Shown piece by piece: positions 55,059-63,903 of a stretch of DNA of 64,000 bases (within the stretch, counting starts at the first letter, position 1; every line of letters begins with the position of its first letter). This DNA comes from Endozoicomonas gorgoniicola (GTDB taxonomy: Bacteria; Pseudomonadota; Gammaproteobacteria; Pseudomonadales; Endozoicomonadaceae). A program made the position numbers and the translations under genes. The notes below the pieces were generated by a model. That model saw only the letters and a program-made list of their open reading frames with translations, had not been told where the DNA came from and did no database searches. The DNA is taken from the NCBI RefSeq assembly GCF_025562715.2, contig NZ_JAPFCC010000001.1:1320501-1384500 (forward strand), read 5' to 3'.

Positions 55059-55703
55059 ATGACTGCTCCATTCAAGTTACTCTGTTTTTTTATCCTGTTT
55101 TCCGCGTCGGGAATAACGTTTGCGGGTTCGGCCGGTAACAATGATTCAGACCCTTCTAAAAAATATTTCTTTTTTTGGGCTGTATATAAACAGAGCCCAC
55201 TTGATGAATATAATAAGAGAACGACCATGTGGCTTTTCCCTCTTGCCAAGAGTACCCGGCAGTTTCTATCAGGCGCTTCATCCTGGTCATCAACCCCGGA
55301 GAACAGTCAATATGCATCCCCCCTGAAGTCTTCGACCACAGGTGACTGGCAACGAGCCTTTTGGTGGACGGTGTTGATTGTTAAGGTCACCCTTGAAGAT
55401 CTTCTTTTTCGTGTACCGGCTACTTTAAACATTGTGGCATCAATAACGGACTCGCGATTTCAGTGGCATGTTGATGGCACTGATAATCTCCATGAACCCA
55501 CAGCACTGACTGTTGGTGACCATGAAAACAAAAAGATTATTAAAGTTACGAATGTGGGTATGTTTACAGGTGACAATAATTCGAAGTTCGCTAAAGCGAA
55601 AATCTGGCATGAGATGAATGCACTACCCGACAGCTATAAGCCTGTAACCAACAATATAATAAAGCTTTATATGTTAAGAGCACTTAGCCCGGATATTTCA
55701 TAA
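55059..55703 (+). pseudogene. 5' part of a secreted-protein gene split by an IS1380-family element
   Basis: The frame starts at ATG 55059 with a signal peptide (LLCFFILFSASGITFAGS) and runs 209 codons of unknown sequence to the IS insertion point at 55687. The last four codons and stop (PDIS*) come from the left inverted repeat of the element. Deleting the element plus one TTAG copy joins it in frame with the fragment at 57412-58063 to give a 426-residue protein. A GTG at 55032 is a less likely start. The truncated product could still be made and secreted. Confidence 0.8.
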
Positions 55704-57407
55704 AAAGAGGCAAGTTCCGCCCAATCACTTGATATAATTGGGTCGACCAAAAAAATGCTTCGGAAGAAGCAAACCGGAACTTGCCATGAACAAATTTACA
55801 CAAGAACAGCTTCGTTTTCACCCCTCCAACGGAAAAACTATCCGGGCAGACTTCAATGGCGGAGAATTATCCTCTGATTTTGGCGCCCTGATGCTACGTG
55901 AAACAATGCTTCACAGCGGTATCATATCCAGGCTGACTGACGGCATTGACGATAAACGTCATCAATCCTACATCGACCACACCCTGCAAGAACTCATTGC
56001 CCAAAGAGTTCTGCAAATGGCCTGTGGTTATGAAGATGCAAACGACAGCAACCATCTGCGTAAAGACCCAATCTTTAAGCTTGCCAATGGAAGAAACCCA
56101 CTGGACGATGATAACCATCTGGCTTCCGCTCCAACGTATACAAGGCTTGGTCAGTCCATGACCAAACGGGATATTTATAATATGACCAAAGCACTGGCTG
56201 ATCACTTCATCAGCAGTTATGAATACCCGCCATTAGCCATCATTATCGACCTGGATCATACGCCTGCTATCACCCATGGCGGCCAGCAGATGAACCTGTT
56301 CAACGCCAAATATCAAGACTACTGTTACTTGCCCTTAATGATCTTTGAGGGGCTCAGCGGCAAGCTGATCACTTCGATCCTGCGTCCTGGAAAAACACCC
56401 ACAGGCCGAGAGAATGCAGCTATTCTCCAGCGCCTCATTAAGCTGATCCGTACAAGATGGCCGAAAACCCATTTACTGGTTCGTGGGGATAGCCACTTTG
56501 CCCAACCAGAGTTAATGCAGGTTGTTCAGGATGACCCTCACTCCGACTACGTGCTGGGAAAAGGCGCAGGACACAAGACGGCCTTGCGACCTAAAGCCAA
56601 AGAGTTGCTGGATGAAGCGCGGAAAGCTCTCGACGTTAAAACCGGGCTGGCAAAACTGAACAACATGCCAGAGCCTGAGCGACTCAGGCTCTACGGAGAA
56701 ACGGACTATCAGGCAAAAAGCTGGAAAGGGCTGGACACCCGGATAATCTATAAGGCAGAGGTCAACCAGAAAGGCGACAATCCCCGCTTTATTGTGACTT
56801 CGATGATGGAGGCTTCCCCCGAGGAAATATATGAAGACCTTTATTGTCCCAGAGGGCAGGATGAGAACTTCATTAAGCATCTGAAAAGTGATTTGTCCGG
56901 TGATCGCTTGTCAGATCAAGGCTTTCTGGCAAATCACCTGAGAATGTTTTACGCCTGCGCTGCTTATGTTCTTCACTATGAGCTGAGAACCAAGGCACTG
57001 AAAGGTACGGAGCTGGAAAAGGCACAGCCATCAACCGTGATCACAAAACTTTGTAAGGTCGCGGTTAAAGTGGTTGAGTATAAAGACCGAATCAAACTTC
57101 ACTTGCCCCGCAGCTGTCCAATAAAAGGGCTTTTGCAGCATATAACCGAAGTCTTTTATTCAATGCCGCTGCCTCGACCGGGATAGTCAGCTTCATAAAC
57201 TCAATCAGAATAAAATAGCGACCAACAGAAAGAGTGTTGGGGAATTCTGTTGTCCTGAAAAAGCAGGTGCTGATCAAAAAACATCCGAATTAATGGTGAG
57301 TTCGGGTTGTAATACCTTTTTCATGGACAGTAGAGCAACAGACCTCCGAAAAAATCAGAATGGGATGTTTTTTCCGGAACTTGTTGCTCATTTATGAAAT
57401 ATTCGGG
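55688..57407 (+). mobile_element. IS1380-family insertion sequence with 4-bp target duplication
   Basis: The element is 1720 bp long, flanked by the direct repeat TTAG at 55684-55687 and 57408-57411. The ends are imperfect inverted repeats of about 30 bp: the left begins CCCGGATATTTCATAAA and the right, in reverse complement, begins CCCGAATATTTCATAAA; both continue to CAAGTTCCG. A 4-bp duplication is standard for IS1380. One intact transposase gene fills it. Confidence 0.92.
55786..57186 (+). CDS. IS1380-family transposase
   Basis: The 466-residue DDE transposase has N-terminal FHPSNGKTIRADFNGGELSSDFG. Likely catalytic residues lie in IIIDLDHTPAITHGGQQ, LVRGDSHFAQPELM and the C-terminal GQDENFIKHLKSDLSGDR with its glutamate. 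The ATG at 55786 (GGAA upstream) fits the family; the frame is open 16 codons further. The gene has no frameshift and its inverted repeats are present, so the element is probably competent. Confidence 0.93.
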   Translation: MNKFTQEQLRFHPSNGKTIRADFNGGELSSDFGALMLRETMLHSGIISRLTDGIDDKRHQSYIDHTLQELIAQRVLQMACGYEDANDSNHLRKDPIFKLANGRNPLDDDNHLASAPTYTRLGQSMTKRDIYNMTKALADHFISSYEYPPLAIIIDLDHTPAITHGGQQMNLFNAKYQDYCYLPLMIFEGLSGKLITSILRPGKTPTGRENAAILQRLIKLIRTRWPKTHLLVRGDSHFAQPELMQVVQDDPHSDYVLGKGAGHKTALRPKAKELLDEARKALDVKTGLAKLNNMPEPERLRLYGETDYQAKSWKGLDTRIIYKAEVNQKGDNPRFIVTSMMEASPEEIYEDLYCPRGQDENFIKHLKSDLSGDRLSDQGFLANHLRMFYACAAYVLHYELRTKALKGTELEKAQPSTVITKLCKVAVKVVEYKDRIKLHLPRSCPIKGLLQHITEVFYSMPLPRPG

Positions 57408-57411
57408 TTAG

Positions 57412-58063
57412 CAGGGGCGGAGGTGGAGGTGGAGGTGGGGACAGGGGCAGAGGCAGAGACAGGGACAGAGATGATCCTGGCTATCATAATCCAATGAAGG
57501 AATCTCTGTCAGGTTGTCAAAGCAGCCAGGTTCCAGATACCGAAGATCCCAGAAATATGGCAAGCACCCTGAAGAGAAGGCGTTTGAGTTCTGCCGGAGA
57601 TCTTCACGAAAGAAAGAGAAATCAGAACAGTCAGAACAGTCAGAGCGGTGCAATGGTTCCCGTGGAACGGGGCAATAAAATTGTTTTTTTGGAACAGAAC
57701 GATCTCTGGTTTTTACAGGAAGCAATACGGTTGAATGCTCAGATGATTGCGCAGGACGCTGAAAATGCCGTGTTAAGTCAAAAAATAAATGAATGGCGTG
57801 AGCAATATCAGATTCCATACCCATACAGCGTTAGATCAAGTGAAGAAGGCATTGATGATCAGAGCGAGACACGGGGTCAGTCGCATTTCTTTTTATATCA
57901 ACACTACAAGGCTCTTTATGAACAGATGCAACAAGTCAGACAAGCCTTGGAAAATGACTTGCTCAGAGTGGAGGACCAAGTCGAGGGGATTGAATCGTTT
58001 ATAATGCAGCTCGAAGTCTCAGAAGCTGAATTGCCCGAAGTGCAGGACCAATGTGATTTCTAA
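57412..58063 (+). pseudogene. 3' part of the secreted-protein gene split by IS1380
   Basis: Read in frame with the fragment at 55059, the sequence after the IS encodes a Gly/Arg/Asp-rich linker of 27 codons (RGGGGGGGGD then RGRGRDRDRDDPGY). About 190 residues follow with a basic patch (LKRRRLSSAGDLHERKRNQ), Asn/Gln/Ser repeats (NSQNSQS) and a helical, coiled-coil end (HYKALYEQMQQVRQALEND). An internal ATG at 57494 could drive a short product. No family is recognised, and the end of the protein has no visible catalytic motif. Confidence 0.75.
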
Positions 58064-58269
58064 TTAGGTGTTCTAACCTGATTGAGTGTTTAAGTCCGAC
58101 AGCCTGCGTGGATATGTTAAAGTAGAAACCACCAACTACTTGCGGTTTGATGCGGGCAGTATTTCCCCGGCATTTTTTCGGTTTGCCTGTTTTATCAATC
58201 GAAAAAAGGCTGGCATGGGCAAAAGCCCGGAGCATTTATGTGTCTGGAATTGGATAGTGTCGGGTTTAT

Positions 58270-60276
58270 ATGGGAAAAGAATTTAAAGTTTCAGCCGGGT
58301 TCAAACCGGCGGGTGACCAGCCTGAGGCGATAGAAAAGCTGGTGGCAGGGGTTCAGTCAGGACTGGCGTGCCAGACTTTGCTGGGAGTAACCGGGTCGGG
58401 CAAAACCTTTACCGTGGCGAACGTGATCGAGAAGATCCAGAGACCCACCATCATTATGGCTCATAACAAGACACTGGCTGCGCAGCTGTATGGCGAGTTC
58501 AAAGAGTTCTTTCCGGACAACGCCGTTGAGTATTTTGTTTCCTACTACGATTACTACCAGCCGGAAGCCTATGTACCCAGCTCCGATACCTTTATTGAGA
58601 AAGATGCATCGGTGAATGAACACATCGAACAGATGCGCCTGTCAGCCACCAAAGCGTTGATGGAACGCGAAGATGCGATCATTGTGGCGACGGTATCAGC
58701 GATTTACGGTTTGGGTGATCCGCAGTCGTACAAAAAAATGATGATGCATCTGGATCGTGGCGATCAGATTGATCAGCGACAAGTGTTGCGTAATCTGGCG
58801 GAGCTGCAATATACCCGTAACGATACAGAACTGAGACGCGCCACATACCGGGTGCGTGGTGATGTGATTGATATTTTTCCAGCGGAATCGGAAAAGGAAG
58901 CGGTTCGACTGGAGCTGTTTGATGATGAACTGGAAGCGATCAGTCTGTTTGATCCATTGACGGGGGAAGTACTGCAGAAACTGCCCAGAGTCACCATCTA
59001 TCCGAAAACCCACTATGTGACACCCAGGCAGACCATTATTGATGCTACGGATGCGATTAAGGCGGAGATGAAAGAACGTCTTCAGGTATTACGCGACAAT
59101 AACAAGCTGGTTGAAGCGCAGAGACTGGAGCAGCGAACCCGCTATGATGTTGAGATGATGCTGGAGCTGGGTTACTGCACCGGCATAGAAAACTACTCAC
59201 GACACCTGACTAAAACACCACCCGGGACACCACCACCGACTCTGTTTGACTACATTCCAGATAACGCTTTGCTGGTGATTGATGAATCCCATGTCACGGT
59301 TCCGCAGATCGGGGCGATGTACAAAGGCGATCGTTCCCGCAAAGAGACCCTGGTGGAATTTGGCTTCCGTCTGCCATCGGCCCTGGACAACCGGCCACTA
59401 AGGTTTGAAGAGTGGGAAGACAGACGACCACAGACTGTTTTTGTATCAGCGACACCCGGCAAGTATGAAGAAGAGCATCAGGATCAGATTGTTGATCAGG
59501 TAGTTCGGCCAACGGGTCTGGTTGACCCGGTCATAGAGGTTCGTCCGGCAACCACCCAGGTGGATGATCTGCTGTCTGAGATTAACCTTACCGTTGATAA
59601 AGGCGAGCGGGTTCTGGTGACCACGCTGACAAAACGTATGGCGGAAGACCTGACCGAATACCTGGGTGAACACGGGGTTCGGGTGCGTTATCTGCACTCA
59701 GACATTGATACGGTTGAGCGGGTCGAGATTATCCGGGATCTGCGTATTGGCGCATTTGATGTGCTGGTGGGCATTAACCTGTTGCGGGAAGGTCTGGATA
59801 TGCCGGAAGTGTCGCTGGTGACGATACTGGATGCTGATAAAGAAGGTTTCCTGCGCTCTGATCGCTCTTTGATCCAGACCATTGGGCGGGCGGCACGAAA
59901 TGTGAACGGGCGAGCCATTCTTTACGCCGACAAGGTGACAGGTTCGATGGACCGGGCGATTAAGGAAACTGAACGTCGTCGTACGAAACAGATGGCTCAT
60001 AATGAGCAACATGGCATTGTGCCAAAGTCCGTGCAGAAATCGGTGGCAGATATTCTTGAAGGGGCAGTGACACCGGGTAAGAAGAGGGGAGCCAGAACCC
60101 GTAAGGTGGCAGAGCCTGAGGCGGTTTATGAGGTGGCTCTTACACCGGAAGCCATGACGAAAAAGATCAGCGAGTTGGAAAGCCAGATGATGGAACATGC
60201 CCGTAATCTGGAATTTGAAGAAGCCGCTTCCGTAAGGGACCAGATCAGCCATCTGCGGGATAAGGCATTGAAATAA
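58270..60276 (+). CDS. uvrB: UvrABC system protein B
   Basis: UvrB is the damage-verifying helicase-like subunit of nucleotide excision repair. The 668-residue protein shows Walker A GVTGSGKTF, the beta-hairpin region with YYDYYQPEAYVP, DEXX-type VIDESHVTVPQ, and the helicase motif VI QTIGRAARN. The C-terminal UVR domain (ISELESQMMEHARNLEFEEAASVRDQI) binds UvrC. Length matches E. coli (673). No convincing LexA box is seen in the 200 bases upstream, although E. coli uvrB is SOS-regulated. Confidence 0.98.
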   Translation: MGKEFKVSAGFKPAGDQPEAIEKLVAGVQSGLACQTLLGVTGSGKTFTVANVIEKIQRPTIIMAHNKTLAAQLYGEFKEFFPDNAVEYFVSYYDYYQPEAYVPSSDTFIEKDASVNEHIEQMRLSATKALMEREDAIIVATVSAIYGLGDPQSYKKMMMHLDRGDQIDQRQVLRNLAELQYTRNDTELRRATYRVRGDVIDIFPAESEKEAVRLELFDDELEAISLFDPLTGEVLQKLPRVTIYPKTHYVTPRQTIIDATDAIKAEMKERLQVLRDNNKLVEAQRLEQRTRYDVEMMLELGYCTGIENYSRHLTKTPPGTPPPTLFDYIPDNALLVIDESHVTVPQIGAMYKGDRSRKETLVEFGFRLPSALDNRPLRFEEWEDRRPQTVFVSATPGKYEEEHQDQIVDQVVRPTGLVDPVIEVRPATTQVDDLLSEINLTVDKGERVLVTTLTKRMAEDLTEYLGEHGVRVRYLHSDIDTVERVEIIRDLRIGAFDVLVGINLLREGLDMPEVSLVTILDADKEGFLRSDRSLIQTIGRAARNVNGRAILYADKVTGSMDRAIKETERRRTKQMAHNEQHGIVPKSVQKSVADILEGAVTPGKKRGARTRKVAEPEAVYEVALTPEAMTKKISELESQMMEHARNLEFEEAASVRDQISHLRDKALK

Positions 60277-60350
60277 AAGCAATGAATCAACATTTTCCAG
60301 TACTCAGGGGTTGCTATTTTCATTCCTGTTGATAATATACACCCAACTTC

Positions 60351-60427
60351 AGGCGGTTAGCTCAGTTGGTTAGAGCGCCACGTTGACATCGTGGAGGTCA
60401 CCAGTTCGAATCTGGTATCGCCTACCA
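60351..60427 (+). tRNA. tRNA-Val (anticodon GAC)
   Basis: The 77-base cloverleaf has acceptor stem AGGCGGT pairing with ATCGCCT, anticodon stem CCACG/CGTGG and loop TTGACAT giving GAC, and encoded CCA. It marks the left end of the CRISPR-bearing island, since an integrase remnant lies 94 bases downstream and tRNA 3' ends are common attachment sites. Confidence 0.94.
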
Positions 60428-60449
60428 ATAACTCTTTGAGTTATATAGA

Positions 60450-60478
60450 AAAAAGCTCGCTCTTAGCGGGCTTTTGTC
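60450..60478 (+). terminator. Terminator after tRNA-Val
   Basis: AAAAGCTCGC TC TTAGCGGGCTTTT forms an imperfect hairpin followed by four T; moderate strength. Confidence 0.6.
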
Positions 60479-60520
60479 GTTTAGGTCGGAAAATAATCGG
60501 AAAATAATCGGAAAATTATT

Positions 60521-60682
60521 TCAGATATCCAATCCTGACAGTGTTAATCCAGCCTCTACCTCTTCGTATTTTATCTCGTGTCCTTCCTGATAATCGGTCG
60601 TCATCTTGCCGCTTGAATGCCCCATAAGCACCTGAACGTAGTCATGTGAAAAACCAGCTCGGTGTTCATATATCCATGAACT
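60521..60682 (-). pseudogene. C-terminal remnant of a tyrosine-recombinase integrase
   Basis: Read on the minus strand, the segment from about 60682 to 60521 encodes SSWIYEHRAGFSHDYVQVLM, then GHSSGKMTTDYQEGH and YEEVEAGLTL. This is the end of a lambda/P2-type tyrosine recombinase: GH precedes the nucleophile region and the tyrosine is in TTDYQEG. The catalytic N-terminal two-thirds is missing, and the frame beyond 60682 is unrelated. Its C-terminus points at tRNA-Val, the usual place for an island integrase, so it marks an ancient integration. Confidence 0.75.
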
Positions 60683-60742
60683 GAAATGGTCACCAGCTTG
60701 CCAATTCTCTAAAATACCAATCCCGCCTCTAATGTTAGAGGC

Positions 60743-61790
60743 ATGCGATATTTTGTTATGCTCGAATCCCGTCGTCCGCTGCGAAAAGAAATCCGCCTTG
60801 TTGAGCGTGGATTTGAAACGGTGGCGGCGTATCCAAAAGTGAACTTCTTCAAACGTCATATTTCCTGTGAAATCCGTAATATTCATGAAGTCGCCAGCTT
60901 TATTGACAAGCTAAGTACCAAACCGCAATTTGCGTTGGTTCATGGTCAGCCGCTGGACTCTTTACCCATGAATCAGATGGTGAGACGCTTGTACCACGGC
61001 AGAGATAATCATCCGGCCACCCTTGGAGACCGGATGCAGTCTCTGCTCATACTGGATATTGACGGCTTACCGATCCGGCCTGTAGACATGAACCGTGAAC
61101 CCCGGTTGGCTATTAATCAGGCTCTGGAAAAACTCGGGTCACCTTTTGCGCAGACCAGCTGTTACTGCCAGCTGACATCCAGCCAGCAACCTTATGCTGA
61201 TCACCTTTATGCCCGTTTGTTTTTTGTGCTTGATTCAGAAGTGTCTTTACAGACTATCAAACGGTGGGCAGAAACCCGAAAGACCGATTGCCGCCTTGAT
61301 CCGGCCTTGTACAGTCCGGCACAGCTTATCTATACGGCACCACCTCTGTTTTTGGGGGCAAGCGATCCCCTGATCAGACGCAGCGGTTTAGTGCTGTCGG
61401 AAAAAAAACACGTTGCCGACGGACATAATACGCTCTGTCTCCAGAGTTTCTGTTAATAAGCCCCGGCCATCCCAGAGCTATGGCGGTAAAGGACTGGATT
61501 ACAGTAATGTCTGTTTTACCGACACACCAAGAGGTCGGGAGTGGCTGGATAAAATAGGAGACCATGCTGGAGGTGGTGGTTTCTACCCGGTGATACTCAG
61601 ACTGATTGCCAGTGCCGCAAGGCTCAGGGGTTCAAAAAACAACTGGCAGGAACTTAAAGAGATTATCAGGCAACGGGTCTGGCAGGTGGGATCATCGGCT
61701 CGTGAGTACCGCTATCTGGCTCAAATCACCAGTGATGCTTCGCTGGACAGTTCGATTGCGGGTGCCATGAGAAAATTTGCCCGGTTTTGA
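60743..61790 (+). pseudogene. Primase-like (AEP-type) gene broken by a frameshift
   Basis: Two frames, 60743-61456 and 61407-61790, join if one A is removed from the A8 run at 61401-61408, giving about 348 residues. The first part has a DxD motif in SLLILDIDGLPI (Asp105, Asp107), a later Asp in CRLDPALYSPAQLIYTAPP and, between, a DHLYARLFFVLDSEVS strand. This order resembles archaeo-eukaryotic primase/polymerase-type proteins of mobile elements and some CRISPR loci. The second part is helical (FYPVILRLIASAARL). The family call is tentative and the frameshift could be real, phase-variable or a sequencing error. The next gene, csx16, begins 31 bases downstream, so the two may be one operon. Confidence 0.6.
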
Positions 61791-61820
61791 CCGGATACTC
61801 CATAAACAAGAGGTGGTAAC

Positions 61821-62177
61821 ATGACAGAACAAAAAGCCCGGCGAGTATTTATTGTCAGTCGCCATCCGGCCAGTGTTGACTGGATTAAACGACAGGGCTT
61901 CGAACAGGCAGAGGTCATTGATCACCTGAAGCCGGGCGTGTTGCAGCAGGGAGACCTGGTGGTGGGTACCCTGCCTTTACATATTGCCAGAGATATTAAT
62001 GAACAGGGCGTGCGTTTAATTCACTTCAGTCTGGATGTTCCCCACAATATGCGTGGCAGAGAAATCAGTGCAGAAATGCTTGAAGAAATGAACCCGAGAC
62101 TGGAGGAGCTGCACGTTATTTCCGGAAGAAAACCCGGTACAGAAAGCCTGGCAGAACCCGGAGACAGAGATGAGTGA
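61821..62177 (+). CDS. csx16: CRISPR-associated protein Csx16 (VVA1548 family)
   Basis: The 118-residue protein matches Csx16. It has the N-terminal VFIVSRHPASVDWIKRQG, the GDLVVGTLPLHIA block and LIHFSLDVPHNMRGREIS. Csx16 occurs with type III CRISPR systems; recent work places it among ring nucleases that degrade cyclic oligoadenylates and so dampen the immune signal. I state that from general knowledge, not from a test here. The ATG has AGAGGTGG upstream. The array begins 107 bases after its stop. The C-terminal 15 residues (GTESLAEPGDRDE) are polar and probably disordered. Confidence 0.85.
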   Translation: MTEQKARRVFIVSRHPASVDWIKRQGFEQAEVIDHLKPGVLQQGDLVVGTLPLHIARDINEQGVRLIHFSLDVPHNMRGREISAEMLEEMNPRLEELHVISGRKPGTESLAEPGDRDE

Positions 62178-62212
62178 CAGGACAAAAATAGACGGAAATT
62201 ATCATCATTTAA

Positions 62213-62228
62213 CTGTTTTTTTATACAG
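62213..62228 (+). promoter_or_regulatory. LexA-box-like palindrome in the CRISPR leader
   Basis: CTGT-TTTTTTAT-ACAG fits the LexA consensus CTGT-N8-ACAG exactly, and the flanking A and T extend it to ACTGT...ACAGT. It is 16 bases upstream of the -35 box of the array promoter. An eight-base match is expected about once per 64 kb by chance, so regulation is only a possibility. Confidence 0.4.
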
Positions 62229-62244
62229 TGTCTGGCAAGCCCCT

Positions 62245-62272
62245 TTGCAACCTCTTGATATTGAAGTATTAT
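62245..62272 (+). promoter_or_regulatory. CRISPR array promoter
   Basis: TTGCAA (62245-62250) and TATTAT (62267-62272) are separated by 16 bases and end 12 bases before the first repeat. Transcription would start about five bases before the array, in the direction that gives the repeat 3' end ATTAAGAC as crRNA 5' handle. Confidence 0.65.
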
Positions 62273-62284
62273 TTTGGCGGTAGA

Positions 62285-63481
62285 GTTCCGGAACCTCCCT
62301 GACTTTGAAGGGATTAAGACACCCAGCCGCTTGCCATCCAAAGCGATGAGATGTTCCGGAACCTCCCTGACTTTGAAGGGATTAAGACAAACCCTCTAAG
62401 CCGAAGCTCAGAGGGTGACGTTCCGGAACCTCCCTGACTTTGAAGGGATTAAGACGTTAACTACTTCGCACATTTTGGCTCTCCACCGTTCCGGAACCTC
62501 CCTGACTTTGAAGGGATTAAGACCTGGCACGCTGTTGGTGGAATTTATGTTCGAGTTCCGGAACCTCCCTGACTTTGAAGGGATTAAGACTCAAGGTGTT
62601 CCTCGATATAATCTTCTTCAATGTTCCGGAACCTCCCTGACTTTGAAGGGATTAAGACCCAATATGGAATGGGTTTCCCCAGCGGCTGCCGTTCCGGAAC
62701 CTCCCTGACTTTGAAGGGATTAAGACCAATGTCCCAGGACGCTGGCGCAGTGACAGTTGTTCCGGAACCTCCCTGACTTTGAAGGGATTAAGACGGATCG
62801 ACAAAGGCCAAAGAACCTTCGTCAAAGTTCCGGAACCTCCCTGACTTTGAAGGGATTAAGACGATGGTCTGGATTCAATTCATCTTTGAATGTAAGTTCC
62901 GGAACCTCCCTGACTTTGAAGGGATTAAGACTCATAATTGAACTCCTTTTCTGTTTGAAAGAAGTTCCGGAACCTCCCTGACTTTGAAGGGATTAAGACT
63001 GGGAGAATTTGGCATCCTTCGGTATGTCCCCCGTTCCGGAACCTCCCTGACTTTGAAGGGATTAAGACAGGACTGCTTGAGTCTATCCAGAACGTAACCG
63101 AGTTCCGGAACCTCCCTGACTTTGAAGGGATTAAGACGATTCTACTAGCTCAATCTGCTCTGGTTGGTGTTCCGGAACCTCCCTGACTTTGAAGGGATTA
63201 AGACGCATTCCCTTGCCAGCGTATTTCAGGGCGTTACGTGTTCCGGAACCTCCCTGACTTTGAAGGGATTAAGACGGTCAACTATTGAATCCCTCAGCAT
63301 CTTTCTGAGTTCCGGAGCCTCCCTGACTTTGAAGGGATTAAGACCGCCTAGCTCTTCCCCAGTTTCAACGTTTTTAAGTTCCGGAACCTCCCTGACTTTG
63401 AAGGGATTAAGACTTCTCACAGTAATCACCCACCTGTTAATTTCTGTTCCGGAACCTCCCTGACTTTGAAGGGATTAATAC
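62285..63481 (+). CRISPR. CRISPR array, 18 repeats of 36 bp and 17 spacers
   Basis: The repeat is GTTCCGGAACCTCCC...GGGATTAAGAC, 36 bp. Starts: 62285, 62353, 62420, 62488, 62555, 62623, 62691, 62759, 62827, 62896, 62964, 63033, 63102, 63169, 63240, 63309, 63378, 63446. Spacers are 31-35 bp, all different by eye. The first ten bases form a perfect palindrome (GTTCCGGAAC), and CCCT/AGGG can form a hairpin before the ATTAAGAC end. Repeat 16 (63309) has one change (GGAGCC), and the last repeat has G to T in its end (ATTAATAC), so the trailer is on the right and the leader is on the csx16 side. The repeat end is typical of type III systems. Confidence 0.98.
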
Positions 63482-63500
63482 TCCGTGGCTAGGCTGACAG

Positions 63501-63530
63501 CGGGCGACGGGCGACGGGCGACGGGCGACG
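63501..63530. repeat. 7-bp tandem repeat between array and cas2
   Basis: Four perfect copies of CGGGCGA plus two bases lie 20 bases after the array end and about 90 bases before cas2. The tract is noncoding and very GC-rich, unlike its surroundings, and could vary in copy number by slippage. Confidence 0.85.
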
Positions 63531-63622
63531 AACACTTCCAAGATTTATACAAGCTTGCCAACCCACCCCACCTCCACCCATGAACACTAAACTGTCTAAC
63601 AAGTCAGTCAGGAGTTCATCGC

Positions 63623-63901
63623 ATGTCAGCTAAACCGTGGGTTATCTGTTACGACATCAGTGACAACAAATCCCGTCAGCGGGCTTTGTACCTTCTTCGC
63701 AAAATTTGCGACAGTCGGCAGAAGTCTGTGTTTGAATGCTGGCTCACCGAGTCTCAACAACTGGAAATTTTCTGGCAATTATCGCCGCTGCTGGGTGAAT
63801 CAGACTCACTGTTTTTTGTTCCGGTCAGCCGCTCCCGTGAAATTATACGGCTTGGGCAGTCTGATTCGGTGTTGTTTAATGATTTCCTGCTGGTGGCCTG
63901 A
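63623..63901 (+). CDS. cas2: CRISPR-associated endonuclease Cas2
   Basis: Cas2 forms the structural core of the Cas1-Cas2 spacer integrase. The 92-residue protein has the start WVICYDISDNKSRQRALYLL, with the conserved Asp of beta-1, then RQKSVFECWLTESQ and LFFVPVSRS. Length is typical. The ATG has CAGGAG 9 bases upstream. The next gene begins two bases after its stop. Confidence 0.92.
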   Translation: MSAKPWVICYDISDNKSRQRALYLLRKICDSRQKSVFECWLTESQQLEIFWQLSPLLGESDSLFFVPVSRSREIIRLGQSDSVLFNDFLLVA

Positions 63902-63903
63902 CG

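Noticed and set aside
57408..57824. 138-codon minus-strand frame rich in CPCL/HLHL
   Set aside because: Antisense to the Gly/Arg linker and neighbouring region of the IS-split gene.
58064..58269. LexA box upstream of uvrB
   Set aside because: The best candidate (CTGTTTTATCAATCGA) lacks the ACAG half, so I do not call SOS control.
62205..62235. Terminator after csx16
   Set aside because: The ACTGT...ACAGT arms are only five bases with an AT loop and the T run lies inside the loop, so a terminator is unlikely.
62415..63463. Open frames with repeated FRNLPDFEGIKT and SGTSLTLKGLR peptides
   Set aside because: They are translations of the CRISPR repeats, not genes.
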